Shown here: positions 6,895 through 15,431 of the stretch, piece after piece | How positions within the stretch are numbered: the first letter of the stretch is position 1 | How the letters are laid out: every line of letters starts with the position of its first letter | DNA from: Alistipes sp. | GTDB lineage: Bacteria > Bacteroidota > Bacteroidia > Bacteroidales > Rikenellaceae | Length of the DNA: 64,000 nucleotides | Assembly: GCA_017381935.1 (NCBI GenBank) | Contig: JAFOBG010000013.1 | Coordinates: forward strand, 54,025 to 118,024 | Direction of reading: 5' to 3' | The notes under the pieces: generated by a model | The model's database searches: none | Seen by the model: only the letters and a program-made list of their open reading frames with translations | Told to the model about the DNA's origin: nothing | Made by a program: the position numbers and the translations under genes

Positions 6895-8235
6895 ATGACA
6901 ATTAAAGAAAGAATGGACAAAGCGCTCGAAATGGCCGGTCAAACCAAGGGTGCAGAGATCTCTCAGGGTGCGCTTAAGAGTACACCTGTATTGTTCAAAA
7001 AGTTTTTCCCAGGCAGAAAAGCCGTTGTTATTACTGACCACTTTGTATGGACTGCTGCCGGTGAGGATGTTTACAACATCATGAACGCAGAAGGCGTTGA
7101 TTGCGAGAAGTTTATCATTCCTGACAAGAGTTTCCATGCTGAGTGGAAGTATGTTGAGATGATAGAAGAGGTAATGAAGCAGTACGACGCTATTGCTATC
7201 GCTGTAGGTTCTGGCGTTATTAATGATGTTTGTAAGCTCGCTTCACATCGTCTTGGTCAGCGTTATATCTGTATCGCTTCTGCGGCATCTGCTGACGGCT
7301 ATTCAGCTTCAGGCTCAGCAATCGTAAAGGATGGCTCAAAGCAGACATTTACTTGCCCAGCTCCATTGGTAATCATTGGTGATTCAAATGTCCTCTGTAA
7401 CGCTCCTGCACGCCTTACAACTGCAGGTTATGCAGACCTTGCGGCTAAGGTTCCTGCTGGTGGTGAGTGGATGATTGCAGACCTCTTCGGTACAGAGCCT
7501 ATTCGTGATGACGCTTGGTCTGTTATTCACGATATGCTTCCAGAGGTACTTGCTGATGCTCAGGGCATTGCAGATCGTACTCCAAAAGCTGTTGAGAATG
7601 TATTTGCAGGTCTGACTCTCTCAGGCGTTGCTATGCAGATTGCAAACGATACTCGTCCACTCTCTTGTGCTGAGCACCTCTTTAGCCACTATCTCGATAT
7701 GACTCATCACACATTTGAGGATCGTATGGTTCTTCATGGTTTCCAGGTATCAGTTGGTACTGTAACTATGTGTGCTTTCTTTGATGAGTTGCTTAAGCTT
7801 GACCTTTCAAAGCTCGATGTAGATGCTTGCGTTGCTGCATGGCCTACAAAGGAGGCTGAGGTTGCACGTGCAACAGAACTCTTTAAGGACTTCCCTGTAC
7901 CTGAGCTCGGCCCTACTGAGATTGGTAAGAAGTGGCAGAGTCCTGAGGAGGTACGTGAGCAGCTTAACCGTGTTAAGGCTACATGGCCAGAGTTCAGCCA
8001 GAAACTTCGCAATCAGGTTTACTCATTTGAGAAGATGCGCGACCTGTTCATCACTGCAGGTGCTCCTGTAGCTCCTGAGCAGATTGGTGTTTCACGTGCT
8101 CAATGGAAGAATATGACCAATTTTGTACAGCTTATGCGCTGGAGAGTAAACCTCTTCGACCTTGCTAAGCGTACTCAGACCTTCGATACTCTCGTAGGTA
8201 AGGTGTTTGGAGCTGGTGGTGCACTCGAGATCTAA
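6895..8235 (+). CDS. sn-glycerol-1-phosphate dehydrogenase-like enzyme (EgsA/AraM family)
   Basis: 446 aa in the iron/zinc alcohol dehydrogenase-like superfamily. NAD(P)-binding signatures are AIAVGSGVINDVCKLASHR (about residues 100-118) and the following ASAASADGYSASGSAIV. Metal-ligand residues are in AGYADLAAKV and HHTFEDRMVLHGFQVSVG near residue 275. The enzyme would reduce dihydroxyacetone phosphate to sn-glycerol-1-phosphate in the cytosol, the stereoisomer used in archaeal lipids and in some bacterial prenyl-glycerol products. The C-terminus is longer than I recall for Bacillus EgsA. No prenyltransferase partner of the GGGP-synthase type is next to it. The gene stands alone and faces the fmt operon. 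Confidence 0.8.
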   Translation: MTIKERMDKALEMAGQTKGAEISQGALKSTPVLFKKFFPGRKAVVITDHFVWTAAGEDVYNIMNAEGVDCEKFIIPDKSFHAEWKYVEMIEEVMKQYDAIAIAVGSGVINDVCKLASHRLGQRYICIASAASADGYSASGSAIVKDGSKQTFTCPAPLVIIGDSNVLCNAPARLTTAGYADLAAKVPAGGEWMIADLFGTEPIRDDAWSVIHDMLPEVLADAQGIADRTPKAVENVFAGLTLSGVAMQIANDTRPLSCAEHLFSHYLDMTHHTFEDRMVLHGFQVSVGTVTMCAFFDELLKLDLSKLDVDACVAAWPTKEAEVARATELFKDFPVPELGPTEIGKKWQSPEEVREQLNRVKATWPEFSQKLRNQVYSFEKMRDLFITAGAPVAPEQIGVSRAQWKNMTNFVQLMRWRVNLFDLAKRTQTFDTLVGKVFGAGGALEI

Positions 8236-8240
8236 TATAT

Positions 8241-8345
8241 TATCGTGATAGTGTCGCATCTGCGGCACATCCTTTACCTCCCCGAATGGAAAATACGTCA
8301 AGTATGTCCCATCTGGGGAGTTTTCACGATATACCGCACCTACTC
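8241..8345. repeat. Long hairpin repeat element, copy 1
   Basis: This 105-nt element in the convergent gap shares outer arms with 40873-40977. Left arm: CGCATCTGCGGCA (8255-8267). Right arm: TCACGATA (8324-8331) then TACCGCACCTAC (8332-8343). TATCGTGA (8241-8248) is the exact inverse of TCACGATA. The interior forms nested stems CTCCCC/GGGGAG (8278-8283/8315-8320), ATGG/CCAT and ATAC/GTAT. The distance from the left core to TCACGATA is 69 nt in both copies although the interiors differ. Confidence 0.75.
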
Positions 8346-8421
8346 TACCTTATAATTGCAAAATGGGTTATACCTATATTATATATAATAAATTGTAGAA
8401 AAGGTTAATTTTATTCAAAAT

Positions 8422-8451
8422 AATAGCGAGAATCGTAAGACTCTCGCTATT
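8422..8451. terminator. Terminator of the znuB-lptG-fmt operon
   Basis: AATAGCGAGA (8422-8431) pairs with TCTCGCTATT (8442-8451) around a 10-nt loop, with A/T-rich flanks. It sits directly past the fmt stop codon. Confidence 0.75.
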
Positions 8452-8454
8452 TAT

Positions 8455-9420
8455 TTACTCAAACTTGTATTCTTCCGCATTTCGGAAACCGAGAAGAAGT
8501 TCTTTTACCTTAAGGCGTTTCTTGCCGGCAATTTGGATGTCCTCGATATAGACAATGCCATCAGAGCAGGTAATTCCCATATACTTTTTGCCGTCGGTAA
8601 CTACCCTACCAACCTCTAAAATACCCTCTTTAGGCTCAAATCGCACTTCGAAAATTTTTGCCGAACCACACTCTGCACCATCTTTTACAAGGCGGCTCCA
8701 TGCAGCGGGATATGGAGAGAGTCCTCTGACGAAGTTTACGATATCTGTTCCATTTTTGCTCCAATCTATAAGGCAGTCATCCTTAAAGATTTTTGGTGCA
8801 GGACGCAGGTTTTCATCACCTTCAGGTTGTTCTATAGGTGTTATATTGCCCTCTGCAATGCGATTAACGCTATCCAAAACAAGGTCTGCACCGATAGTCA
8901 TCAGTCGGTCATAGAGCGAGCCTACTGTATCGTTGTCTGCAATTTTCTCATGCACTTGCCCTATTATTGCACCCTTATCAATCTCGTGGTTGAGCAGAAA
9001 AGTGGTAAGGCCTGTCTCTTTGTCTCCGTTGATAATAGCCCAATTTATAGGGGCAGCACCACGATATTGCGGAAGCAGTGAGGCGTGGAGGTTAAATGTA
9101 CCAAATTGAGGCATTGCCCAGACAACTTCTGGAAGCATACGGAAGGCAATTACGATACCTAAGTCTGGATTGAGTTCACGAAGAGCAGCCAAAAACTCCT
9201 CATCACGCAACTTCTCAGGCTGGAGAATAGTCTGAATACCCAAATCTCGTGCAGCTATCTTTACATCGCACTCATGTACTTTAAGCCCTCGACCTGCTTG
9301 ACGATCAGGAGTTGTAACAACGCCAACAACATTATAGCCACCATCTACAAGGGCTCTAAGTGAGGGTACAGCAAACTCAGGCGTACCCATAAATACTATG
9401 CGTATATCCTTGGGGTTCAT
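8455..9420 (-). CDS. fmt: Methionyl-tRNA formyltransferase
   Basis: 321 aa, the usual length. It transfers a formyl group from 10-formyl-tetrahydrofolate to Met-tRNA(fMet) before translation starts. The N-terminal Rossmann-like domain begins IRIVFMGTPEFAVPSL and has TTPDRQAGRG. The catalytic Asn/His/Asp set lies in FNLHASLLPQYRGAAPINWA (about residues 108-127) and the ETGLTTFLLNHEIDKGAII segment. The C-terminal OB-like tRNA-binding domain covers about 205-315. It is last in a leftward operon, 4 nt after the LptG-like gene, and is closed by a hairpin terminator. Confidence 0.97.
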   Translation of the reverse strand: MNPKDIRIVFMGTPEFAVPSLRALVDGGYNVVGVVTTPDRQAGRGLKVHECDVKIAARDLGIQTILQPEKLRDEEFLAALRELNPDLGIVIAFRMLPEVVWAMPQFGTFNLHASLLPQYRGAAPINWAIINGDKETGLTTFLLNHEIDKGAIIGQVHEKIADNDTVGSLYDRLMTIGADLVLDSVNRIAEGNITPIEQPEGDENLRPAPKIFKDDCLIDWSKNGTDIVNFVRGLSPYPAAWSRLVKDGAECGSAKIFEVRFEPKEGILEVGRVVTDGKKYMGITCSDGIVYIEDIQIAGKKRLKVKELLLGFRNAEEYKFE

Positions 9421-9424
9421 ACAA

Positions 9425-10912
9425 TTACTTCTTCTTATTTAATTTATCCTGCCAAGATTGCGGCAACTTTGCCATAACAATCTCCTTGTAATGCTTGTAT
9501 CGGCCTATATACCAATCTATGTCGAGCAAAGCAGAGTCGTTTGTCGCTTTACGAGTCAGATATACAGCTATTGGGAAGAGTACAATGGATGAAATCCACA
9601 TACCCAAAATAGAACTCCATGTACCCTCTTTTGCCATTTTCTCTCCGGACATACTGATAATGTAGTAGATGACAAAGAATATCACAGATATTACAATCGG
9701 CATACCCAAACCGCCTTTACGAATAATTGCTCCCAAAGGTGCACCGACAAGGAAGAAGATAAATATAGATACAGGCAATGCTAATTTGCGATGCCACTCA
9801 TTTTTACTACGATATAGTTGGTTCAGGGCCTCTTTGGATGTTGACTCATCGAAAGAGAAACTATTTCTGGCCGATATAGCACTTTGACGTGCATTAGAAT
9901 ATACTTTTTGCTTTTGACGAGTCGATAGATTAGGAACTGAGTCAAGTAGTACTTTTGAGTATATTTTATGTGAACGGTCTATAAATATGGAGTCAGGTGG
10001 AGAGATAGCATCCGGGTCCTTGATGAAAATCTGACTACGCAAAAGAGGATCGTAAGCATCCGATGTAGTTTTGTTAACAACCATCTCCAAGGAGTCTATA
10101 GCATTTTGCAACTCGTTGATATTCTGCGTTTGACTACTTCCGCTAAATAGGTTCTCATCTGAACGCTCAAAGTCAAAGCCGGTCATTGGTATTTGACCAT
10201 CCTGACGCTCGAAAGTATGACGGCGTAGTGTGTTTTTGGTGTACCATTGACTGCTACGAGTATGCTCGTAAGTAGCTCCATTAAAAAGAGTTACCATCAG
10301 ATATTTTTTATCATCACTAAGACGAATATAGCCAGAGTCGGCAACTGTTGTTGTCATATTACCACCAGCAGAACGGTTATCATATATCAGCACCCCTGTA
10401 AGAAGTTTTGTTTCGGGATTCTGATGCTCTACTCGGATACTCATATTGTCTATTCCGTTAAAGAAGAGACCATCTTGAAACTCAAGAGCCTGATTTTGAC
10501 GTTGAATATCATGGATGATACTAAACATCTTTTTGTTGGAGTATGGAGCTAAGTTGTTGATAATAAAGAAACTACCTATTGATATTAATACGACAACAAA
10601 GACCAATGGCCTTACAATTTTTAGCAATGACATGCCGGCTGATTTCATGGCAAGAAGCTCATAGTTTTCGCCAAGATTACCCATAGTCATAATAGTTGCC
10701 AGAAGAACGGCAAGTGGTAGTCCCATCTGAATCATATTAACTGTCGCATAGAGGATTAGCTCTATGATAACTCCGGCATCAAGACCTTTACCGACCAAAT
10801 CGTCAATATATCGCCATACAAAGTTCATCATCAATATAAAGATGACGATGAAAAATGTGGCGAACATTGGGCCGATATAAGACTTGAGTATAAGTTTATA
10901 TATTGTTTTCAT
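9425..10912 (-). CDS. LptF/LptG-family permease (LPS export)
   Basis: 495 aa of the YjgP/YjgQ family. There are three membrane helices at the N-terminus (residues about 12-125), a periplasmic beta-jellyroll region about 135-390, and three helices at the C-terminus (about 395-460, LALPVSIFIFFLVGAPLGAIIRKGG). The family, with LptB, LptC and LptA, moves lipopolysaccharide from the inner membrane to the outer membrane. The N-terminal start MKTIYKLILKSYIGPMFATF is typical. Bacteroidetes often have one such gene separate from its partner; no partner is seen here. Its start overlaps the end of the upstream permease by 17 nt, so translation is probably coupled. Confidence 0.9.
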   Translation of the reverse strand: MKTIYKLILKSYIGPMFATFFIVIFILMMNFVWRYIDDLVGKGLDAGVIIELILYATVNMIQMGLPLAVLLATIMTMGNLGENYELLAMKSAGMSLLKIVRPLVFVVVLISIGSFFIINNLAPYSNKKMFSIIHDIQRQNQALEFQDGLFFNGIDNMSIRVEHQNPETKLLTGVLIYDNRSAGGNMTTTVADSGYIRLSDDKKYLMVTLFNGATYEHTRSSQWYTKNTLRRHTFERQDGQIPMTGFDFERSDENLFSGSSQTQNINELQNAIDSLEMVVNKTTSDAYDPLLRSQIFIKDPDAISPPDSIFIDRSHKIYSKVLLDSVPNLSTRQKQKVYSNARQSAISARNSFSFDESTSKEALNQLYRSKNEWHRKLALPVSIFIFFLVGAPLGAIIRKGGLGMPIVISVIFFVIYYIISMSGEKMAKEGTWSSILGMWISSIVLFPIAVYLTRKATNDSALLDIDWYIGRYKHYKEIVMAKLPQSWQDKLNKKK

Positions 10913-11741
10913 GCTGTTTCAGATGCTTTATCGGGTGCAAAGATAATAGTTTTACTATTATCAACATCAAAGTGAGCACAAATATTATTGCAGGACCTGA
11001 TGGAATTTCAAAATAATAACTCAAAATAACCCCTAATAATGCTCCTCCTGTAGCAGTAAAAGATGATAGAGTGGCTATTTGAGCGAAGTTCTTGGTAATA
11101 CTATTTGCAATAACTACAGGCATAGTCATTAGCGATATTAAGAGAACAATGCCCATAACTCTTATAGAGAGTACTATAGTGATGGCTATAACGATTGCCA
11201 TTATATAGCCTATCAGTGTAGTATTAACCCCTGCGGCTTGTGCAAATTCTCGATCAAAAGCCATGTACATTATGGGTTTAAACCACATAATAGAACATAC
11301 TAATAATAAGAATGTTAAGACGGCAAGAGCAATTGTGTCATTGGTCGTAACCGATATAATATTACCAAAAAGGAAGCTTGATAAGTCGCCAGATGTATAT
11401 CCCGGGCGAAGACTCATAAAGAGCGCTCCAATAGCCATTCCTATACCCCACATTAGGCCTATTGCTGAGTCTTCACGTATTTTGGTTTTGCTCCCTGCAT
11501 ATTCGATACCTATAGAGGATAAAATGGCAAATACCATCGCTCCCCATATTGGATTTATGCCTAAGTAGAAGGCAATACCCAATCCTCCAAAAGAGGCATG
11601 TGTAATACCGCCACTTAAGAATACTATTCTACGTGCTACGATGTAAGTACCTACAATGCCGCAAGTTATACCTGAGAGTATGCAGGCAATAACAGCGTTT
11701 GATAGATAGCTATATTCAAATATGTCTGTTATAAAACTCAT
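10896..11741 (-). CDS. ZnuB-like metal ABC transporter permease
   Basis: 281 aa of the ABC-3 family, with about eight hydrophobic helices and the signatures GTYIVARRIVFLSGGITHASFGGLG (residues about 30-55) and VVGI/VLLISLMTMPVV. It would import zinc or manganese. It is an orphan here: no binding protein (ZnuA) or ATPase (ZnuC) is adjacent, so partners must be encoded elsewhere. It is the first gene of the operon with the LptG-like permease and fmt. Confidence 0.87.
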   Translation of the reverse strand: MSFITDIFEYSYLSNAVIACILSGITCGIVGTYIVARRIVFLSGGITHASFGGLGIAFYLGINPIWGAMVFAILSSIGIEYAGSKTKIREDSAIGLMWGIGMAIGALFMSLRPGYTSGDLSSFLFGNIISVTTNDTIALAVLTFLLLVCSIMWFKPIMYMAFDREFAQAAGVNTTLIGYIMAIVIAITIVLSIRVMGIVLLISLMTMPVVIANSITKNFAQIATLSSFTATGGALLGVILSYYFEIPSGPAIIFVLTLMLIIVKLLSLHPIKHLKQHENNI

Positions 11742-11752
11742 AATTTAGACTA

Positions 11753-11760
11753 CAAAAATA
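11753..11760 (-). promoter_or_regulatory. -7 box (TATTTTTG) of the znuB-like operon
   Basis: CAAAAATA on the plus strand reads TATTTTTG leftward, fitting TAnnTTTG. It ends 11 nt before the start codon at 11741. Confidence 0.5.
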
Positions 11761-11802
11761 GACTTTTTTACCGAAATTACACTAATTAAACGACCTTTTT
11801 TG

Positions 11803-11810
11803 TATCTTCG
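11803..11810 (+). promoter_or_regulatory. Probable -7 box of mtaB (TATCTTCG)
   Basis: TATCTTCG differs from TAnnTTTG at one position. It sits 19 nt before the ATG at 11830. It overlaps the TTG at 11800, which argues against that TTG as the real start. Confidence 0.4.
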
Positions 11811-11829
11811 CACAATAATAGCGTATAAA

Positions 11830-13125
11830 ATGTATAAAAAAGTCAACTTTCATACCTTAGGTTGCAAACTTAACTTCTCAGAAACTTCGACAATAGCTCG
11901 TCAGTTTGAACAAGGTGGTTTTGTTAAAGTATCTCCAACAGATGTTGCAGACATTTGCATAATAAATAGCTGCTCTGTAACAGAGCATGCGGATAAAAAG
12001 TGTCGTAATATTATCAGAAAATTACATCGTCGAAATCCCGATGCGATTATAGCTGTTACGGGTTGTTATGCGCAGTTAAAACCGTATGAAATTGCAGCTA
12101 TTGAAGGCGTTGATATAGTATTGAGTAACAATAATAAAGGCGAGACATATCAACGAGTCGTTGAATTGCAATCAAAGGGTCGTGCAAAGGTTTATAGTTG
12201 TGAAACAGACGAGATAGTTAATTTCTTTTCGGCCTTCTCAAGTGGGGATAGAACTCGTGCATTTTTGAAGGTGCAGGATGGATGTGATTACTGTTGTTCT
12301 TACTGCACTATTCACAATGCTCGTGGCAGTAGTAGAAATATACCAATCTCTGATATTGTTGCTCAAGCTGAGCAGATTGTAGCAGGTGGACAGAAAGAGA
12401 TTGTTATAACGGGTGTAAATACGGGCGATTTTGGCCGTACAACGGGGGAGAGTTTTGCGGATTTGCTTAGAGCTCTTGATGGTGTAGAGGGTGTTGAGAG
12501 GTATCGTATATCATCTATTGAGCCTAATCTGCTAACAGATGAGATAATAGCTATTTGTGCCAATTCGTCTAAATTTCAACATCACTTTCATATTCCTATT
12601 CAATGTGGGTCGAATAAGATTTTGGCACTCATGCGTCGCAGATATACTGTAGAAAAGTTTGCAGAACGTATTGCTGCTGTAAAAAGGGCTATGCCTGATG
12701 CCTTTATAGGAATTGATGTTATTACCGGATTTCCGGGTGAGACAGATGTTGATTTTGCCGATTCAAAGAGCTTTTTAGAGAGTATAGAGCCAGCATTTCT
12801 TCATATTTTCCCGTTCTCGGAGAGGGCCAATACGCCGGCTGTAGATTTGCCGAATAAAGTTCAATCTTCTATCTCTACTGCACGAGTTAAAGAGTTGGAG
12901 GCGTTGAGTGATAGATTACATTATGATTTCTGCTCTCGTGCGGTTGGCTCTGTTGTTAGTGTCTTATTTGAAAGTACTGAAAGAGGTGGTTTTATGACCG
13001 GTTTTACGGGTAATTACATCAAAGTAAAGGTTCCGTATAATCGTAAGTATATCAACCATATAGTGGATGTAAAATTGCTGGATATTGAACCAAACTGTGA
13101 TGTTATTGGTCAAATTGTAGAATAA
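11830..13125 (+). CDS. mtaB: tRNA t6A37 methylthiotransferase MtaB
   Basis: 431 aa from the ATG at 11830; an in-frame TTG ten codons upstream overlaps the promoter and is unlikely. It is a radical-SAM methylthiotransferase that converts t6A to ms2t6A at position 37 of tRNAs reading ANN codons. N-terminal UPF0004 domain cysteines are in TLGCKLNFSE, INSCSVTEHADKKC and VTGCYAQ. The radical SAM motif is DGCDYCCSYCTI (C-x3-C-x2-C). Then come ITGVNTGDFG and the FHIPIQCGSNKIL segment, with a TRAM-like C-terminus from about residue 370 (RGGFMTGFTGNYIKVKV). Confidence 0.94.
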   Translation: MYKKVNFHTLGCKLNFSETSTIARQFEQGGFVKVSPTDVADICIINSCSVTEHADKKCRNIIRKLHRRNPDAIIAVTGCYAQLKPYEIAAIEGVDIVLSNNNKGETYQRVVELQSKGRAKVYSCETDEIVNFFSAFSSGDRTRAFLKVQDGCDYCCSYCTIHNARGSSRNIPISDIVAQAEQIVAGGQKEIVITGVNTGDFGRTTGESFADLLRALDGVEGVERYRISSIEPNLLTDEIIAICANSSKFQHHFHIPIQCGSNKILALMRRRYTVEKFAERIAAVKRAMPDAFIGIDVITGFPGETDVDFADSKSFLESIEPAFLHIFPFSERANTPAVDLPNKVQSSISTARVKELEALSDRLHYDFCSRAVGSVVSVLFESTERGGFMTGFTGNYIKVKVPYNRKYINHIVDVKLLDIEPNCDVIGQIVE

Positions 13126-13140
13126 TTGCAGAAAAATTCT

Positions 13141-13148
13141 TATATTTG
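13141..13148 (+). promoter_or_regulatory. -7 box (TATATTTG) of the sensor-like/trkH/SPOR operon
   Basis: TATATTTG ends 19 nt before the ATG at 13168, placed just after the mtaB stop. A TTG at 13115-13117 is 23 nt upstream, slightly far. Confidence 0.55.
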
Positions 13149-13167
13149 CATAATTGAAAACAATGTT

Positions 13168-13983
13168 ATGAAGGGTATAAGGAGAAGAGTTACAATAGGT
13201 TTCTTAAGCATAGTTGCATTGCTATTCGCATCCGGTATTATATCACTCTTTGAGTTGAGTAATTTGAGTAATGATACAGAGGCAATTCTAGCGGCCTCTC
13301 GACGTAATATGGAGACGGCTAAAGAGATGCTTAAATTTGCTCAGGAGCATAGTCAGGCGGCACTTCATGTGGCTCTGTTTGATGAGCACTCGCAAAAGGA
13401 TGTGTGTCGTAGAGCGATGAGTGATTTGGAAGGAAAGCTTGCAATGGCACGTAGTGAGGCTGTTGATGAGGCGGGATTGGACTCTTTGGCTTTTTATGCT
13501 AATCAGTTACGAGTCTTGACAGATGAATTTGTATATGCTCCGGCATATCCTATTGTGAAATCAACAGAAGATGCTGTATCTGAGTCGATTATAGAAGATT
13601 ACGCAGCTTCGCATAGAGGTAGAGATTGGTATGATGGCACTTATAAAGTTGCTTATAACAATCTTATTAATGAGATTCAAAACTTTATGACTCATGCGCA
13701 TAGTTCTCTTGCTCCGAGAGCTGAGCAACTTAATAAAAACGCATACCGCTCTGTTGCGCCTGTCTTTATATCACTTGTTGTGATGATTGCCATTGTGCTG
13801 ATGTTCTACTATTTTATTGTCGTATATTGTGTCAGCCCGATTGAGAAGATAAATAGGTCGTTGTCCGACTTTCTGAGCTATCGCTTACCATTTATAGTAA
13901 AAGTAGATTTGCTAGATGAACTTAAGGAGTTGGTGGATGGTATAGAGAAGTTGATAGGTTTATCAAAGCAGAATAGACAGTAG
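13168..13983 (+). CDS. Two-helix membrane sensor-like protein with periplasmic helical domain and HAMP-like end
   Basis: 271 aa from the ATG at 13168 (a TTG 14 codons upstream lies before the promoter box). Helix 1 is GFLSIVALLFASGIISLF (about residues 9-27). A helical periplasmic domain of about 170 aa resembles the four-helix bundles of chemoreceptors and kinases. Helix 2 is FISLVVMIAIVLMFYYFIVV (about 203-222). It ends with a HAMP-like stretch (VSPIEKINRSLSDFLSYR) and a short coil. No kinase, cyclase or methyl-accepting domain follows; it stops where an output domain would begin. It lies 2 nt before the TrkH gene, so a role in K+ uptake control is possible but only inferred. Confidence 0.65.
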   Translation: MKGIRRRVTIGFLSIVALLFASGIISLFELSNLSNDTEAILAASRRNMETAKEMLKFAQEHSQAALHVALFDEHSQKDVCRRAMSDLEGKLAMARSEAVDEAGLDSLAFYANQLRVLTDEFVYAPAYPIVKSTEDAVSESIIEDYAASHRGRDWYDGTYKVAYNNLINEIQNFMTHAHSSLAPRAEQLNKNAYRSVAPVFISLVVMIAIVLMFYYFIVVYCVSPIEKINRSLSDFLSYRLPFIVKVDLLDELKELVDGIEKLIGLSKQNRQ

Positions 13984-13985
13984 TT

Positions 13986-15431
13986 ATGCGAATTAGTATC
14001 ATATTGAGATATGTGGGTACGGTTATGCTCTGCGTGTCGGCATTTATGGCAGTGTCGGCAGGTATCTCATATATGAATAATGTTGATTCGGGCTTCTATC
14101 CATTGTTGCTCTCAGCATTGTTAACCTTTACTTTAGGTGCATTTCCGCTACTATTTGTTCCTCGTGCTCAATCAATCTCAAACAAGGAGGGATTTGCAAT
14201 CGTTGTGGGTTCGTGGATTCTTGCAAGTGTTGTGGGAATGTTCCCGTACCTTATCTGGGGAGGTGAGTTCACATTGGTAAATGCTTGGTTTGAGAGTGTT
14301 TCGGGCTATACGGCTACAGGTGCAACGATATTGAACGATATAGAGTACCTGCCGCAAGGTCTGCTCTTCTATCGAACATCTACAAATTGGCTCGGTGGTG
14401 TTGGTGTAGTTATGTTTGCGCTGGTTATTTTGCCATCTTTGGGAACGAGTAAGATGTCGCTATCCAATGTAGAGCTGTCATCCCTTGCTAAGGACAATTA
14501 CCGCTATCGTACTCAGATTATTGTTCGTATATTGTTGGTTGTCTATGTGGGCTTGACTGTAATTACGACTATTGCACTTAAAGTGGCAGGTATGCGATGG
14601 TTTGATGCGGTGAACCATGCCATGTCTGCATGCGCTACAGCGGGCTTTAGTACTAAAAATACAAGTATAGCTTTCTATGATAATCCTGTTGTAGAGTTGA
14701 TACTTGCTGCGGCAATGTTTATTTCGAGTTTGCACTTCGGATTGATATACGCAACCTTTCTGCGCAAGGGGAATAATATCTTCCGTTCGGAGGTTGTCAG
14801 AACATATATTGCCATTGTCGTTGTGGCAACGCTGCTCATTACAATAAGCATCTACGATGCAAATATCTACACCGATATCTGGCAGGCACTACGCTATGCC
14901 TACTTCCAGGTAGTTTCGCTCATTACCTCTACGGGTTATGCTACGGCCGATACAAATATGTGGACACCGTTCGCAATAGTAGTTCTTATCTTCGTATCTA
15001 TTGTCTGTGCTTGTGCGGGCTCTACTTCGGGAGGTATGAAGGTGGATAGGTTGTTGATATTCTGCAAGATTCTTATGGCGAGAATTCGCCGTCAGCAGCA
15101 CCCTAACGCAATTATCCGTATTCGCGTGGATGGTGTGGCTCAAGATGCGGATTTGCTCAATAATGTGGTGGTGTTTATCGTTACTTATATGGCGTTGATA
15201 CTCTTGGCGACATTTACAAATACCCTCTTTGGTCAGGATATGCTGACTGCATTTACCTCGACTGTAGCTTGTTTAGGTAATGTAGGCCCGGGCTTTGGCG
15301 AGGTCGGCTCGATGAGTAATTTTGCCGATATACCTGCGATATTGAAGATTCAGGACTCTATTTTGATGTTGATGGGTCGTCTTGAGATATTTGGTTTTAT
15401 ACAGTTGTTATTCCTTAAATGGTGGAGATAA
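13986..15431 (+). CDS. TrkH/KtrB-family potassium uptake protein
   Basis: 481 aa integral membrane subunit of a K+ transporter. Four pore-loop filters are visible: SVSGYTATGATIL (near residue 105), SACATAGFSTKN, TSTGYATADTN and the last STVACLGNVGPGFG (near residue 440). Each carries the selectivity-filter glycine. About ten hydrophobic helices are present. The cytosolic gating partner (TrkA/KtrA, an RCK protein) is not in the window. The gene is 2 nt after the sensor-like gene, and its TAA overlaps the next ATG, so all three genes should be translated together. Confidence 0.93.
   Translation: MRISIILRYVGTVMLCVSAFMAVSAGISYMNNVDSGFYPLLLSALLTFTLGAFPLLFVPRAQSISNKEGFAIVVGSWILASVVGMFPYLIWGGEFTLVNAWFESVSGYTATGATILNDIEYLPQGLLFYRTSTNWLGGVGVVMFALVILPSLGTSKMSLSNVELSSLAKDNYRYRTQIIVRILLVVYVGLTVITTIALKVAGMRWFDAVNHAMSACATAGFSTKNTSIAFYDNPVVELILAAAMFISSLHFGLIYATFLRKGNNIFRSEVVRTYIAIVVVATLLITISIYDANIYTDIWQALRYAYFQVVSLITSTGYATADTNMWTPFAIVVLIFVSIVCACAGSTSGGMKVDRLLIFCKILMARIRRQQHPNAIIRIRVDGVAQDADLLNNVVVFIVTYMALILLATFTNTLFGQDMLTAFTSTVACLGNVGPGFGEVGSMSNFADIPAILKIQDSILMLMGRLEIFGFIQLLFLKWWR

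Noticed and set aside
11800-11829. Upstream TTG start for mtaB
   Set aside because: It overlaps the probable -7 box and adds ten residues absent from the conserved N-terminus; the ATG at 11830 is better.
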